A stretch of DNA of 64,000 nt from JAIBJN01 sp963838795 (lineage in GTDB: Bacteria > Actinomycetota > Thermoleophilia > Gaiellales > Gaiellaceae), in the NCBI GenBank assembly GCA_963838795.1, contig CAWISL010000005.1:310001-374000 (forward strand), in the 5' to 3' direction. Numbering within the stretch: the first letter of the stretch is position 1; each line of letters begins with the position of its first letter. The position numbers and the translations under genes are program-made. The notes under the pieces were generated by a model, which did no database searches, was not told the DNA's origin, and worked only from the letters and a program-made list of their open reading frames with translations. Below, piece after piece: positions 15,823-24,253 of the stretch.

Positions 15823-16836
15823 ATGCTCACCTTCGGCGTCACCGTTCTCCCGGATCCGCCGCATACGCGCTTCCTCGAGCTGATGCAGCTCGCCGAGGCG
15901 AACGGCTTCGACCACGGCTGGACCTACGACTCCCACATCCTCTGGCACGACGCGTATCCCCTCCTGACCCTGCTCGCCACGCAGACGGAGAAGCTCAAGT
16001 TCGGGCACTGCGTCACGAACCCGGGGACGCGGGAGCCGACGGTCACGGCGAGCGCCTACGCGACCCTGCACGCCATGTCCGGCGGACGGGCCGTCATGGG
16101 CATCGGCCGCGGGGACTCCGCCCGGCGGGTGATCGGGCAGCAGCCGGTGAAGATGGCCGAGTTCGAGGCGTCCTGCGCGATGATCAAGGAGCTGATGAAC
16201 GGGCGGCCCGTCGAGTGGAACGGGAAGGAGCTCGAGCTCGCCTGGGCCAAGGGCCGCGAGCCCATCCCCATGTACGTCGCCGCCTACGGGCCCCGGGCGC
16301 TCGGCGTCGCGGGACGGGTCGGCGACGGGGTGATCATCCAGCTCGCAGACCCCGTGATCATCCAGTGGATCATGGAGCAGGCTCGCGCGGCCGCCGTGGA
16401 GGCCGGGCGCGACCCGGACGAGCTCGAGTGCATCGTCTGCGCGCCCAGCATCGTCACCGACGACCTGCAGGAGGCCCGCGACGCCGTCCGCTGGTTCCCA
16501 GCGATGGTGTCGAACCACGTCATGGACCTGATCGAGCGCTACGGCGAGCACTCCGAGATCCCCGGCGAGCTCACCGACTACGTGAAGGCGCGGAAGTTCT
16601 ACGACTACAAGGATCACAGTCGCGAAGGGGCCGCCCACGGGGAATTCGTCACCGACGAGATCGCCGACCGGTTCAGCGTGATCGGGAGCGCCGACGCGAT
16701 CAAGGACAAGCTCCGCGAGCTCGACTCGATCGGGGTCGACCACTTCAACATCTACCTGATGACCCACGGGCAGGAGGAGATCCTCGCCGCCTACGGTTCC
16801 TCGATCATCCCGGAGCTCCGGCAGGCCGCCGTCTGA
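15823..16836 (+). CDS. F420-dependent LLM-class oxidoreductase (TIGR03842-like)
   Basis: Luciferase-like TIM-barrel enzyme that would use reduced coenzyme F420. N-terminus LTFGVTVLPDPPHTRFLELM, core motifs FDHGWTYDSHILWHDAYPLL, FGHCVTNPGTREPTVTAS and AVMGIGRGDSARRV, and a C-terminal DHFNIYLMTHGQEE match the TIGR03842 subgroup as I know it. 337 aa, full length. AGGAGG lies 9 nt before ATG 15823, and a TAGAAT element lies further upstream near 15785. It heads an operon with the cupin, BNR and VOC genes (overlaps of 1 and 4 bases). Confidence 0.88.
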   Translation: MLTFGVTVLPDPPHTRFLELMQLAEANGFDHGWTYDSHILWHDAYPLLTLLATQTEKLKFGHCVTNPGTREPTVTASAYATLHAMSGGRAVMGIGRGDSARRVIGQQPVKMAEFEASCAMIKELMNGRPVEWNGKELELAWAKGREPIPMYVAAYGPRALGVAGRVGDGVIIQLADPVIIQWIMEQARAAAVEAGRDPDELECIVCAPSIVTDDLQEARDAVRWFPAMVSNHVMDLIERYGEHSEIPGELTDYVKARKFYDYKDHSREGAAHGEFVTDEIADRFSVIGSADAIKDKLRELDSIGVDHFNIYLMTHGQEEILAAYGSSIIPELRQAAV

Positions 16837-17162
16837 TGGCGGCGGTCCACGAGCACCTCTTCGACGTTTCCGCGGCGAAGCGGCGACTGGAGGACGGAAA
16901 CGGCGGCTACGAGATCGTCCACACCTCACCGGGCCTCGAGGTGGGCGTCTACGTGCTCGTCGCGCCGGAGCCCGACCGCCAGCAGCCGCACCAGGACGAC
17001 GAGGTCTACGTCGTGCTCGAGGGCAGCGGCACCCTCCAGGTCGAGGACGAGGAGGTCGACCTCGCGGAGGGCCAGGCGATGTTCGTCGGCGCCCACGCGG
17101 AGCACCGCTTCACCGCGTACGAGCGCCTGAGCCTGCTCGTCATCTTCACCCGCCCGACGTGA
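16836..17162 (+). CDS. cupin-domain protein
   Basis: 108 aa single cupin barrel. Motif 1 is partial (PHQDDEVYVVLEGSGTLQ) and motif 2 reads GQAMFVGAHAEHRF, with His and Glu residues suited to a metal. Such proteins range from isomerases to dioxygenases and sensors; function is not assignable here. ATG 16836 overlaps the LLM oxidoreductase stop by one base (TGATG), so translation is probably coupled. Confidence 0.85.
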   Translation: MAAVHEHLFDVSAAKRRLEDGNGGYEIVHTSPGLEVGVYVLVAPEPDRQQPHQDDEVYVVLEGSGTLQVEDEEVDLAEGQAMFVGAHAEHRFTAYERLSLLVIFTRPT

Positions 17163-18127
17163 GGGGCCTGGCCGCCGCCACCGGAGCGGGCGTCGCGCGC
17201 CTCGGCCTCGACGGAGACGGGTGGCAGGTCGAGCTCACTGCCCGAGACAGCGCCATCTCCTGCCTCGCCCGCGACCCACGCGACCCGGACTACCTCGTCG
17301 GAGGCGGCCGTGCAGCCGGCGTCTGGCGCAGCGGCGACGCCGGCGCGAGCTGGGAGCGCCTCGACTTCCCGCAGCCGGACGTCTTCTCCGTGGCGGTCAG
17401 CGCAGCGGACGGCGCCGTCTATGCGGGCTGCGAGCCGAGCATGCTCTTCGTCAGCCGCGATCGCGGTGCGCGGTGGGCAGAGCTCGAGAGCCTGCGTGAG
17501 ATCCCCTCGGCTCCGACCTGGAGCTTTCCTCCCCGACCGTGGACGTCGCACGTGCGCTGGATCGCGCCGAGCCCGCACGACGCCGACCTGCTGCTCGTCG
17601 GGATCGAGCTCGGCGGAGTGATGCGAAGCGAGGACGGCGGAGCGACCTGGAGCGACCACCGCCCCGGCGCCCAACCGGACTGCCACTCGCTCGCCTGGCA
17701 CCCGGAGGCTCCCGGCCGCGCCTACGAGGCGGGAGGCGGGGGCACCGCGTGGAGCTTCGACGGCGGGGCGACCTGGGAGGCCGCCGACGCCGGCCGCGAC
17801 CGGCACTACGCCTGGGCCGTAGCCGTCGATCCGACCGATCCCGACTGTTGGTTCGTCTCCGCGAGCACGGGGCCGTACGCGGCTCACGGTCGAGGCTCGG
17901 CCGAGGCCCATGTCTACCGCTGGCGCGGGGCCGGCCCGTGGGAGCTGCTGGCCGGCGGCTTGCCGCAGCCGCTCGACGAGATGCCGTACGCGCTGGCGTT
18001 CACCGACGACCTGCTCGTCGCAGGGCTCGCCGACGGGACGATCTACACCACCCGGGACGGCGGAGAGTCCTGGAAGCAGGATGAGCTCGCGGGAGAGGCC
18101 CCGGAACGGATCCTGGCTTTCGCCTAG
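17159..18127 (+). CDS. BNR/VPS10-type beta-propeller protein
   Basis: 322 aa protein built of repeated propeller blades with Asp-box motifs: WRSGDAGASWERLDF, VSRDRGARWAELES, MRSEDGGATWSDHRP, WSFDGGATWEAAD and TTRDGGESWKQDE. Members include sialidase-like and photosystem II assembly factor (Ycf48)-like proteins; none of the sialidase catalytic Arg pattern is evident. No signal peptide, so it is probably cytoplasmic. GTG 17159 overlaps the cupin stop by 4 bases. Role in this operon unknown. Confidence 0.85.
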   Translation: MRGLAAATGAGVARLGLDGDGWQVELTARDSAISCLARDPRDPDYLVGGGRAAGVWRSGDAGASWERLDFPQPDVFSVAVSAADGAVYAGCEPSMLFVSRDRGARWAELESLREIPSAPTWSFPPRPWTSHVRWIAPSPHDADLLLVGIELGGVMRSEDGGATWSDHRPGAQPDCHSLAWHPEAPGRAYEAGGGGTAWSFDGGATWEAADAGRDRHYAWAVAVDPTDPDCWFVSASTGPYAAHGRGSAEAHVYRWRGAGPWELLAGGLPQPLDEMPYALAFTDDLLVAGLADGTIYTTRDGGESWKQDELAGEAPERILAFA

Positions 18128-18131
18128 CGCC

Positions 18132-18554
18132 GTGCGCCTCGTCGACTCCTATCCCGTGATCGTGACCGAGCGGATCGGCGAGTGCCGCGACTTCTACGCT
18201 CGGCTCGGCTTCGAAGTCACGTTCGAGGCGGACTGGTTCGTCCTGCTGAGCAGCGAGGGAGCGCCGTCCTTCACGCTGGCGTTCATGCACGCCGAGCATC
18301 CCTCCTCGCCGCCCTCGCCGGCGGCGTACCGCGGGGACGGCATGTTCCTGACGCTCCAGGTCGCCGACGCCCGCGCCGAGTACGAACGGCTCGTCGCGGC
18401 CGGGCTCGAGCCCGACCTGATGCTGACCGACGAGCCCTGGGGCCAGCGTCGGTTCGGCGTGGTCGATCCCGCCGGCATGTGGGTCGACGTCGTCGAGCAG
18501 ATCGAGCCGAAGGCCGGCTGGTGGGATCCCTACGTGCCGGGCGACCCTCTCTAG
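18132..18554 (+). CDS. VOC-family protein (single glyoxalase-like domain)
   Basis: 140 aa. DSYPVIVTERIGECRDFYARLGF opens a single VOC module that ends RRFGVVDPAGMWVDVVEQ. Proteins of this shape include bleomycin/fosfomycin-type binding proteins and small lyases; the first metal position is not the usual His. GTG 18132 is the only suitable start and falls 4 bases after the propeller gene stop, making it the last gene of the LLM operon. Confidence 0.82.
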   Translation: MRLVDSYPVIVTERIGECRDFYARLGFEVTFEADWFVLLSSEGAPSFTLAFMHAEHPSSPPSPAAYRGDGMFLTLQVADARAEYERLVAAGLEPDLMLTDEPWGQRRFGVVDPAGMWVDVVEQIEPKAGWWDPYVPGDPL

Positions 18555-18577
18555 GCCCGGCGCCCACGGTCGGCCAG

Positions 18578-19763
18578 CTAGGCTCCCGCGGCCCGCAGGG
18601 CCAGGCTCACCACGCGAGCGAGGGGCTCGGGCACCTCGACTCCCTCGGACGAGAAGTGCTCCCAGGCCCGCTCGGGCTTGTTCGAGCCCCCGTGCAGGCC
18701 GGTCACGCCCTCGAAGTCAGGCTCGAGCACGATCGTGCGCGCACGGCCGGCGATCGACGCGATCAGGCGATTGAGCTCGATCTCGGCGGGAATCGGCTGC
18801 TCGCCCGCGCTCGCGTCCCGGTCGTGGACGACGACGAACGGGATCCTGCACGCCTTGCAGATGCGCGCGAAGACCGGGATGTTCGACTTGCCGCCGCACT
18901 CGACGATGGAGACCTGCGCCCGATCGGCGTCATGGCCGAGCGCCGCGAAGATCGTGGGCAGGACCAGCTTCTCGGTCCGGCCCTCGACGAGGATCACGGA
19001 GCGCGCGAGGAAGAGCTCGCTTCGCTCCGCGTCGAACTCGCTGACGACCCTGAAGGCCTCGTCGGCCTCGAGCGGCTCCGGCTGAACGATGTGCGTCCCG
19101 CGGCGGGCCCCGTGGCGAACGAGAACGAGCTCCTCCAGCCGGGCGACGTTGAGGAAGGCGGGCGCGTGGGTCGAGTAGATGACCTGGTTCCCCTCGGCGG
19201 CCACCGCCCGCAGGCGACGGTAGAGGTACCGCTGCGTCTGCGGCCGCAGGAAGAGCTCGGGCTCCTCGATCAGAAAGACGACGCCGGTCACGCCGGCCTC
19301 GCGGCACGCATCGGCACCGGCGACGAGCGCCGAGGCGCCGCTCGAGCCCGAGGGCCGCACGGGCGAGCCCTCGAGCGCGCCGCGAAAGACGCGCACCGCC
19401 TCCTCGACTCGGCCCGGCTCGCCGTCGAGCGCGAAGAGCGGCCCCGAGCGCGTCGTGGCCGGAAGGAAGAGAACGGGCGGCGCCCCCCTGCGCGTGGCGC
19501 GCGGCGTTCCCGGCGGACGCGCGGTCACCGCGATCCGGCTCCCGTCCGAGAGCCGGGCCTCGACGGAGAGCTCGCGCGCTCGGCCGCGGAGATCCTCCGG
19601 GCCCGGCGGCACCGCGGGATCGAGCAGGGCCCGGATCGCGCGCAGGAGATTCGACTTCCCGGAGCCCGCCTCGCCGATCGAGCGCCGTCACCGGCCCGAG
19701 CCGGAGCTCGACGTCCCGCGCGGAGCGGTAGGCGCGCACCCGGACGGTCTCCAGGAAGGGCAC
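18578..19763 (-). CDS. OLD-family ATPase with TOPRIM nuclease domain (frameshifted near 19683)
   Basis: SMC-like ATPase fused to a TOPRIM domain, the layout of OLD (overcoming lysogenization defect) nucleases. The N-terminus from GTG 19763 reads FLETVRVRAYRSARDVELRLGPVT; one base must be restored near 19683 to give the Walker A GEAGSGKSNLLRAI. Downstream, in the other frame: GVVFLIEEPELFLRPQT (Walker B/D-loop), IYSTHAPAFLN (H-loop), then TOPRIM motifs ILVEGRTEKLVLP and VVVHDRDAS. About 395 aa after correction, compact for an OLD protein. No UvrD-like GajB partner is adjacent. Possibly phage defence, but that is inference. Confidence 0.75.
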
Positions 19764-19783
19764 CGCGCGACCTTAGCGGGGAG

Positions 19784-20710
19784 CTAGCTCGTGGTTCGCG
19801 CCGGACGTGGGTCCGGAAGGGGCGTCAGGACGTGCTCGAGCCGCTCGCGGAGCGGCTCGAACGCGGGCGGCAGCGACAGCGACTCGCCGAGCGTGTCCAG
19901 CGGCTCGTCGGCCGTGAAGCCCGGCCCGAGGGTCGCGATCTCGAAGAGGACGCCGCTCGGCTCGCGGAAGTAGATGGAGCGGAAGTAGAAGCGGTCGATC
20001 ACCGGCGTCGGCCGCGCGCCCGCCTGGGCGACGCGCTCGCGCCAGGCCTCGTGCTCGTCCGTCGGCGACGACCAGGCGACGTGGTGAACGGTGCCGGCCC
20101 CGGACAGCGCGCGCTCGGCCGGAGGCTCGTCGTAGACGTAGAACGAGCCACGCTCCTCCCCGCGTACCTCCCACGCGCTCCTCGCGGTCGGCTCGAAGGC
20201 AAGCGCCTCCTCCAAGAAGGTACGGCTCGCGTCCGGGTCGGTCGCGTACGCGCGAGCTCCGTCGAAACCTCCGAGGGCGAGCTCGGCCGGGATGTCAGGG
20301 TGGTTGGCCCGGAGCGGCTCGTCGTCCGTTTCGACGGCGGCCAGCTCGAGCCCCATGCCTTCGGGGTCGTCGAAGCGAAGCCGAAGGCCGTCGAGCTCGG
20401 AGTTGATCCCCTCGTCGCCGAGTCGGTGCACCCAAAACGAGAGCGCCTCTTCCGAGGCCACCCTGAACGCGACGGTATGCACCATGCCGGCGCCCGCCCT
20501 CCCTCGCGGCAGGCCCGGGTACTCGAAGAAGGTGATGTCGGAGCCGGGGCTCCCCCTCTCGTCGGCATAGAAGAGGTGGTAGACGGTCGGGTCGTCCTGG
20601 TTGACCGTCTTCTTCACGAGCCGCAGGCCGAGCACGCGCGTGTAGAAGTCGACGTTCTGCGGCGCGTCGGCAGTGATCGCCGTGACGTGGTGGATCCCTT
20701 CGAGCTTCAT
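19784..20710 (-). CDS. ring-cleaving dioxygenase-like VOC protein (MhqO/LinE type)
   Basis: 308 aa with two VOC modules: GIHHVTAITADAPQNVDFYTRVLGLR at the N-terminus and GTVHHVAWSSPTDEHEAWRERV in the second half, the latter ending with GVLFEIATLGPGF. The iron ligands are His8 in GIHHVTA, His in TVHHVAW and Glu in FEIAT. This arrangement fits the MhqO/LinE-type hydroquinone dioxygenase group. AAGGAA precedes ATG 20710. The 185 bases upstream, to the Tag gene, hold no gene I can see. Confidence 0.88.
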   Translation of the reverse strand: MKLEGIHHVTAITADAPQNVDFYTRVLGLRLVKKTVNQDDPTVYHLFYADERGSPGSDITFFEYPGLPRGRAGAGMVHTVAFRVASEEALSFWVHRLGDEGINSELDGLRLRFDDPEGMGLELAAVETDDEPLRANHPDIPAELALGGFDGARAYATDPDASRTFLEEALAFEPTARSAWEVRGEERGSFYVYDEPPAERALSGAGTVHHVAWSSPTDEHEAWRERVAQAGARPTPVIDRFYFRSIYFREPSGVLFEIATLGPGFTADEPLDTLGESLSLPPAFEPLRERLEHVLTPLPDPRPARTTS

Positions 20711-20895
20711 GGCCGTTCCTTCCGTCTTCGCCCTCAGTTCGAATCTTCGTTCTCGGTACCCGTATTCCCCCGAGATGATGCCCGCCGGGCGTCGGGGTGC
20801 CGGAAGGCGGGCGACCACCGCCGTCGGGCAGGTCGCTGCCGCCAGCCTGCTGCCCTCGAACACGACCGGAGGCAGCTACGAAAAGCCGCTGCTCG

Positions 20896-21465
20896 CTACG
20901 AGCCGGCCAGCTCCCGGTAGCGGAAGCACGAGACCACGTGGTCGTTCACGAGCCCGGCCGCCTGCATGAACGCGTAGCAGACGGTGGGGCCGACGAAGCG
21001 GAAACCGCGGCGCTTCAGCTCCTTGCTCATCGCCTTCGAGACCTGTGTCTCGGCCGGAAGCTCGCCGAGCGTCTTCCAGCCGCCGACGAGCGGCTCGCCG
21101 TCGACGAAGCCCCAGAGGAGCTCGGAGAACGTGCCGAGCTCCTCCTGCACCTCGAGCACCCGCCGGGCGTTCTCGACCGTGGAGGCGACCTTGAGGCGAT
21201 TGCGGACGATGCCGGGGTCCTGGAGGAGCTCCTCGACCCGGGCCTCGTCGAAGCGGGCCACGGTTTCGGGGTCGAAGCCCTCGAACGCGCGGCGGTAGCC
21301 CTCGCGCTTCCGCAGGATCGTCGACCACGACAGGCCCGCCTGCGCGCCCTCCAGGGTTAGGAGCTCGTACAGGGCTCGGTCGCCCCGCTCGGGAACGCCC
21401 CACTCCTCGTCGTGGTAGGCCGCGTAGAGCTCGTCGCCCTCGGGTACCCAGCTGCACCGCTCCAC
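20896..21465 (-). CDS. tag: DNA-3-methyladenine glycosylase I
   Basis: Removes 3-methyladenine from alkylated DNA. 189 aa, same size as E. coli Tag. The zinc-snap ligands are visible: Cys4 (ERCSWV), His18 (AAYHDEEWG), His176 and Cys180 (NDHVVSCFRY). Base-recognition residues lie in YHDEEWGVP and the helix-hairpin-helix region around RRGFRFVGPTVCYAFMQA. GTG 21465 has no Shine-Dalgarno sequence but a TAGGCT hexamer 7 nt upstream. Confidence 0.95.
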   Translation of the reverse strand: MERCSWVPEGDELYAAYHDEEWGVPERGDRALYELLTLEGAQAGLSWSTILRKREGYRRAFEGFDPETVARFDEARVEELLQDPGIVRNRLKVASTVENARRVLEVQEELGTFSELLWGFVDGEPLVGGWKTLGELPAETQVSKAMSKELKRRGFRFVGPTVCYAFMQAAGLVNDHVVSCFRYRELAGS

Positions 21466-21472
21466 GACGGAC

Positions 21473-21478
21473 AGCCTA
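21473..21478 (-). promoter_or_regulatory. predicted -10 element (TAGGCT), leaderless promoter of tag
   Basis: Minus-strand TAGGCT, then 7 nt, then GTG 21465. No Shine-Dalgarno sequence. Assigned by motif and spacing. Confidence 0.4.
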
Positions 21479-21531
21479 CGACGAGGCCTCGAAGGCGTGG
21501 CGCAGCGCCTCGCGCATGACGGAGACGTCGG

Positions 21532-22428
21532 CTACGAGGCCGGCGAGCATGGCTCGGTGGATCGCGGAGCGGCGGTCAGGAGGAGGTTGATCCCGGCCGG
21601 GTCGCGGACGAGCAGGCCGGCCGGCCGGTTCTCTGGCTCCTGGCCGGCATCGGCGACCCGCCCGGCGACCAGGTCGCGCTCCTCGGCACTCGGGAGCACG
21701 ATCGTCGCGTATCGAAGCGCGGCTGACCCCTCGGGTGGCGGCGAGGCGCCCCGGCTGTGCCAGACGTTGGCCCCGATGTGATGGTGGTATCCCCCGGCGG
21801 CGAAGAAGGCCGCCGAGCCGAAGAGCTCGGCCGTCAGCTCGAAGCCCAGCACGTCGCGATAGAACGCGACTGCCTCGGCGACGTCTCCGACCTGCAGGTG
21901 GACGTGTCCCATGTCGGTGCCCGCGGGCAGGCCGCCGAACGACGCCGATGCCGGGGCATCCAGCTCACCCAGGAGGGAGTCGACGTCGAGTGGATCGGTC
22001 ACCATCCCGCTCGCGACCTTGCCCTCCCACACCTCGCGCGGCCGGTCGTGGTAGATCTCGATGCCGTGCCCGTCCGGGTCGGTGAGGTATATCGCCTCGC
22101 TGACGAAGTGATCGGACATCCCGAGCAGCGACACCCGGTCACGGGCGGCGTGGGCGAGCCAGTGCGCGAGGTCGACCCGCTCCGGAATGCGCAGGGCGAA
22201 GTGATAGAGGCCGGTGTGCTGCCCGGCCGGCTCCGCCCCCGGCTCCTCGACGAGCCCGAGCAGCTCGAGTCCTCCGGCGCCGAGCGAGGCGCGACCGCCC
22301 TCGCGACCGATCAGGTCGAGGCCGACCGCGTTGCGGTAGTAGCCGAGGGAGCGCTCGAGGTCGCCGACGGTGAGCTCGACGGCGCCCATCCGTGTCGCGG
22401 CGGGAATGGAGACCGTGCTCGTCGCCAT
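21532..22428 (-). CDS. catechol-2,3-dioxygenase-like VOC protein (CatE type)
   Basis: 298 aa, two VOC modules. The first (RMGAVELTVGDLERSLGYYRNAVGL) carries a degenerate metal site; the second starts DMGHVHLQVGDVAEAVAFYRDVLGF with His in HVHLQV, then YHHHIGANVWHSRG. ITYLTDPDGHGIEIYHDRP-type motifs (here IYLTDPDGHGIEIYHDR) give the conserved Glu. This matches the CatE/YfiE group of extradiol dioxygenases by layout. ATG 22428 lies 6 nt after TATCGT on the minus strand, with no Shine-Dalgarno sequence. Confidence 0.87.
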   Translation of the reverse strand: MATSTVSIPAATRMGAVELTVGDLERSLGYYRNAVGLDLIGREGGRASLGAGGLELLGLVEEPGAEPAGQHTGLYHFALRIPERVDLAHWLAHAARDRVSLLGMSDHFVSEAIYLTDPDGHGIEIYHDRPREVWEGKVASGMVTDPLDVDSLLGELDAPASASFGGLPAGTDMGHVHLQVGDVAEAVAFYRDVLGFELTAELFGSAAFFAAGGYHHHIGANVWHSRGASPPPEGSAALRYATIVLPSAEERDLVAGRVADAGQEPENRPAGLLVRDPAGINLLLTAAPRSTEPCSPAS

Positions 22429-22525
22429 CCCGCCACGATAGCGTGGTGGCCTCGATTTCTTAGCACGACGGATGGTGACCGGCGTCGCTCCCGCCGATCT
22501 GTTGGTCGTCGCGTACCAGCTTCGG

Positions 22526-23329
22526 CTAGTCCACGAGCTTGCCCGTCATCGCGTGGATGGCGATGCGCCACATGACGAGGCCGAAGGCGACCAGCACGCC
22601 CAGGCGGGCGAGGTCGGCCCAGCTCTCGAAGCCGAAGACGGCAGCCCGGACGAGCTCGACGCACTGGTAGAGCGGGTTGAGGTTGGCCAGGACCTGCGCC
22701 CACTGCGGGAGCGTGTCGATGGGGAAGAACGTCCCGGCGACGAGGAAGAGCGGCGTCAGCACCGCGCTGACCACGTAGTTGAAGTTCTCGAAGGACTTGG
22801 CGAAGCCGGCGATCGAGATCCCGAAGTTCGCCCAGCCGAAGCCCGACACGAACGCGATCCCGGGGACGAGCAGCATCCCCCAGGAGGGGTCGAGGCCGAA
22901 GAAGATGGCCACGATCATCGGCACGCACCCGAAGACGCTCGCCCGCATCGAGATCCAGAGCGCCTCGGCCGTCACGAGCTCCTCGGTGTCGACCGGAGCG
23001 GCGAGGATCGCGTCGTACGTGCGCTGGAACTGGTACTTGACGAATGTCCCGAACATGGCCGGGAACGCGCTCGAGAAGAGAACTGCCGTCGCCACGATCC
23101 CGGTGCCGATGAACTCGACGTAGTCGTAGCCGCCGACCCGGTCGACCAATGCGCCGAAGCCGAAGCCGAAGGCGAGCAGGTAGATGGTCGGCTCGACCGT
23201 GGAGGAGAAGCTCGCCGAGCGCCAGTAGGACGAGAAGTTGACGATCTCCCGGACGAGCACGCCCGTGATCGCCGGGCGTTCAAGGCGGCCGAGAGTCGTC
23301 GTTCGGCCGGTGGCGCGCGAGACGCTCAC
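22526..23329 (-). CDS. ABC-2 type transporter permease (DrrB-like)
   Basis: Membrane half of an exporter driven by the adjacent ATPase. 267 aa with about six helices, including FSSTVEPTIYLLAFGFGFGALV, IVATAVLFSSAFPAMFG, CVPMIVAIFFGLDPSWGML and the ABC-2 signature around TPLFLVAGTFFPIDTLPQWAQVLANLNPLY. This DrrB/NodJ-type motif is strong. GTG 23329 overlaps the ATPase stop (GTGA), so the pair is translationally coupled. Substrate not deducible; relatives export daunorubicin-like drugs or polysaccharides. Confidence 0.92.
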   Translation of the reverse strand: MSVSRATGRTTTLGRLERPAITGVLVREIVNFSSYWRSASFSSTVEPTIYLLAFGFGFGALVDRVGGYDYVEFIGTGIVATAVLFSSAFPAMFGTFVKYQFQRTYDAILAAPVDTEELVTAEALWISMRASVFGCVPMIVAIFFGLDPSWGMLLVPGIAFVSGFGWANFGISIAGFAKSFENFNYVVSAVLTPLFLVAGTFFPIDTLPQWAQVLANLNPLYQCVELVRAAVFGFESWADLARLGVLVAFGLVMWRIAIHAMTGKLVD

Positions 23330-24225
23330 TCGATCTCCTCGCCGGTGAGGAGGACGAAGACGTCCTCGAGGTTGGCCGGCCGGCGCTCCCCCTCGGGGAC
23401 GAGCCCGTCGCCGCCCTCGATCCCGAGCACCGAGATGCTCGTCCCCGTGCGGCGCGTGGCGAAGCCGGCCTCGCGGGCTTCGAGCTCGGCCTCGACGAGC
23501 CTCGCAGGGGAGCCGTAGACCTCGACGGCCTCGCGCCCGGCGTGGCGCGCGACGAGCTCGGCCGGCGGGCCGGAGGCGACCGCGCTGCCGTGCGACATGA
23601 TCAGGACCGTGTCGGCGAGCCGTTGCGCCTCCTCGATGTAGTGCGTGGACATGAGGATGGTCGTCCCCTCGGCCCGGAGCGCGTCGATCAGCGCCCAGAG
23701 CTCCTGGCGAACCTGGGGATCCAGGCCCACTGTCGGCTCGTCGAGCAGGACGAGGCGCGGCTGGTGGACGAGCGCGCGGGCGATCAGCAGACGCCTGCGC
23801 ATCCCCCCGGAGAGCTTGTCTACCCGGCTGTCGCGGCGATCGCCGAGCTTGGCCATCTCCAGCGCGCGCTCGATCGCGGCGCGTCGGTCGGCCCGTCCGA
23901 TCCGGTAGAGATGCGTGAAGACGAGCAGGTTCTGCTCGACCGTCAGCGAGGTGTCGAGGTTGTCGAGCTGAGGGGTGACCCCGCACTGGGCGCGGGCCGC
24001 CTTGGACTCCTCGGGCAGGCGGAAGCCGAGCACCTCGAGCGTGCCCTCGTCGGCGATCGCCTGGGCGGTCAGAAGGCGCATGGTCGTGGACTTGCCCGCG
24101 CCGTTCGGCCCGAGCAGGCCGACGCACGTGCCCTCGGGCACGTCCAGGTCGAGCCCGTCGACGGCGGTGATCGGCCCGTAGCGCTTGACGACGCCGCGCA
24201 GGCGGATGGCGAGCTGCTCGCTCAT
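23326..24225 (-). CDS. ABC transporter ATP-binding protein (DrrA-like)
   Basis: ATPase of the exporter. 299 aa. Walker A GPNGAGKSTT near residue 40, Q-loop GVTPQLDNLDTSLTV, signature KLSGGMRRRLLIARAL, Walker B LVLLDEPTVGLD, H-loop LMSTHYIEEA. The C-terminal extension after residue 230 (REAVEVYGSPARLVEAE) and the final LEDVFVLLTGEEIE are characteristic of DrrA/NodI-type subunits. The permease follows with a 4-base overlap. Confidence 0.94.
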   Translation of the reverse strand: MSEQLAIRLRGVVKRYGPITAVDGLDLDVPEGTCVGLLGPNGAGKSTTMRLLTAQAIADEGTLEVLGFRLPEESKAARAQCGVTPQLDNLDTSLTVEQNLLVFTHLYRIGRADRRAAIERALEMAKLGDRRDSRVDKLSGGMRRRLLIARALVHQPRLVLLDEPTVGLDPQVRQELWALIDALRAEGTTILMSTHYIEEAQRLADTVLIMSHGSAVASGPPAELVARHAGREAVEVYGSPARLVEAELEAREAGFATRRTGTSISVLGIEGGDGLVPEGERRPANLEDVFVLLTGEEIE

Positions 24226-24253
24226 ACGGTCAGCTTGCCAGGCAGCGATCGCT

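Noticed and set aside
17159..18127. sialidase
   Set aside because: Asp-box repeats are present, but the catalytic Arg triad and a signal peptide are not seen.
18578..19763. complete Gabija defence system
   Set aside because: GajA-like OLD protein only; no UvrD-like GajB next to it. The UvrD-like gene at 49686 belongs to AddAB.
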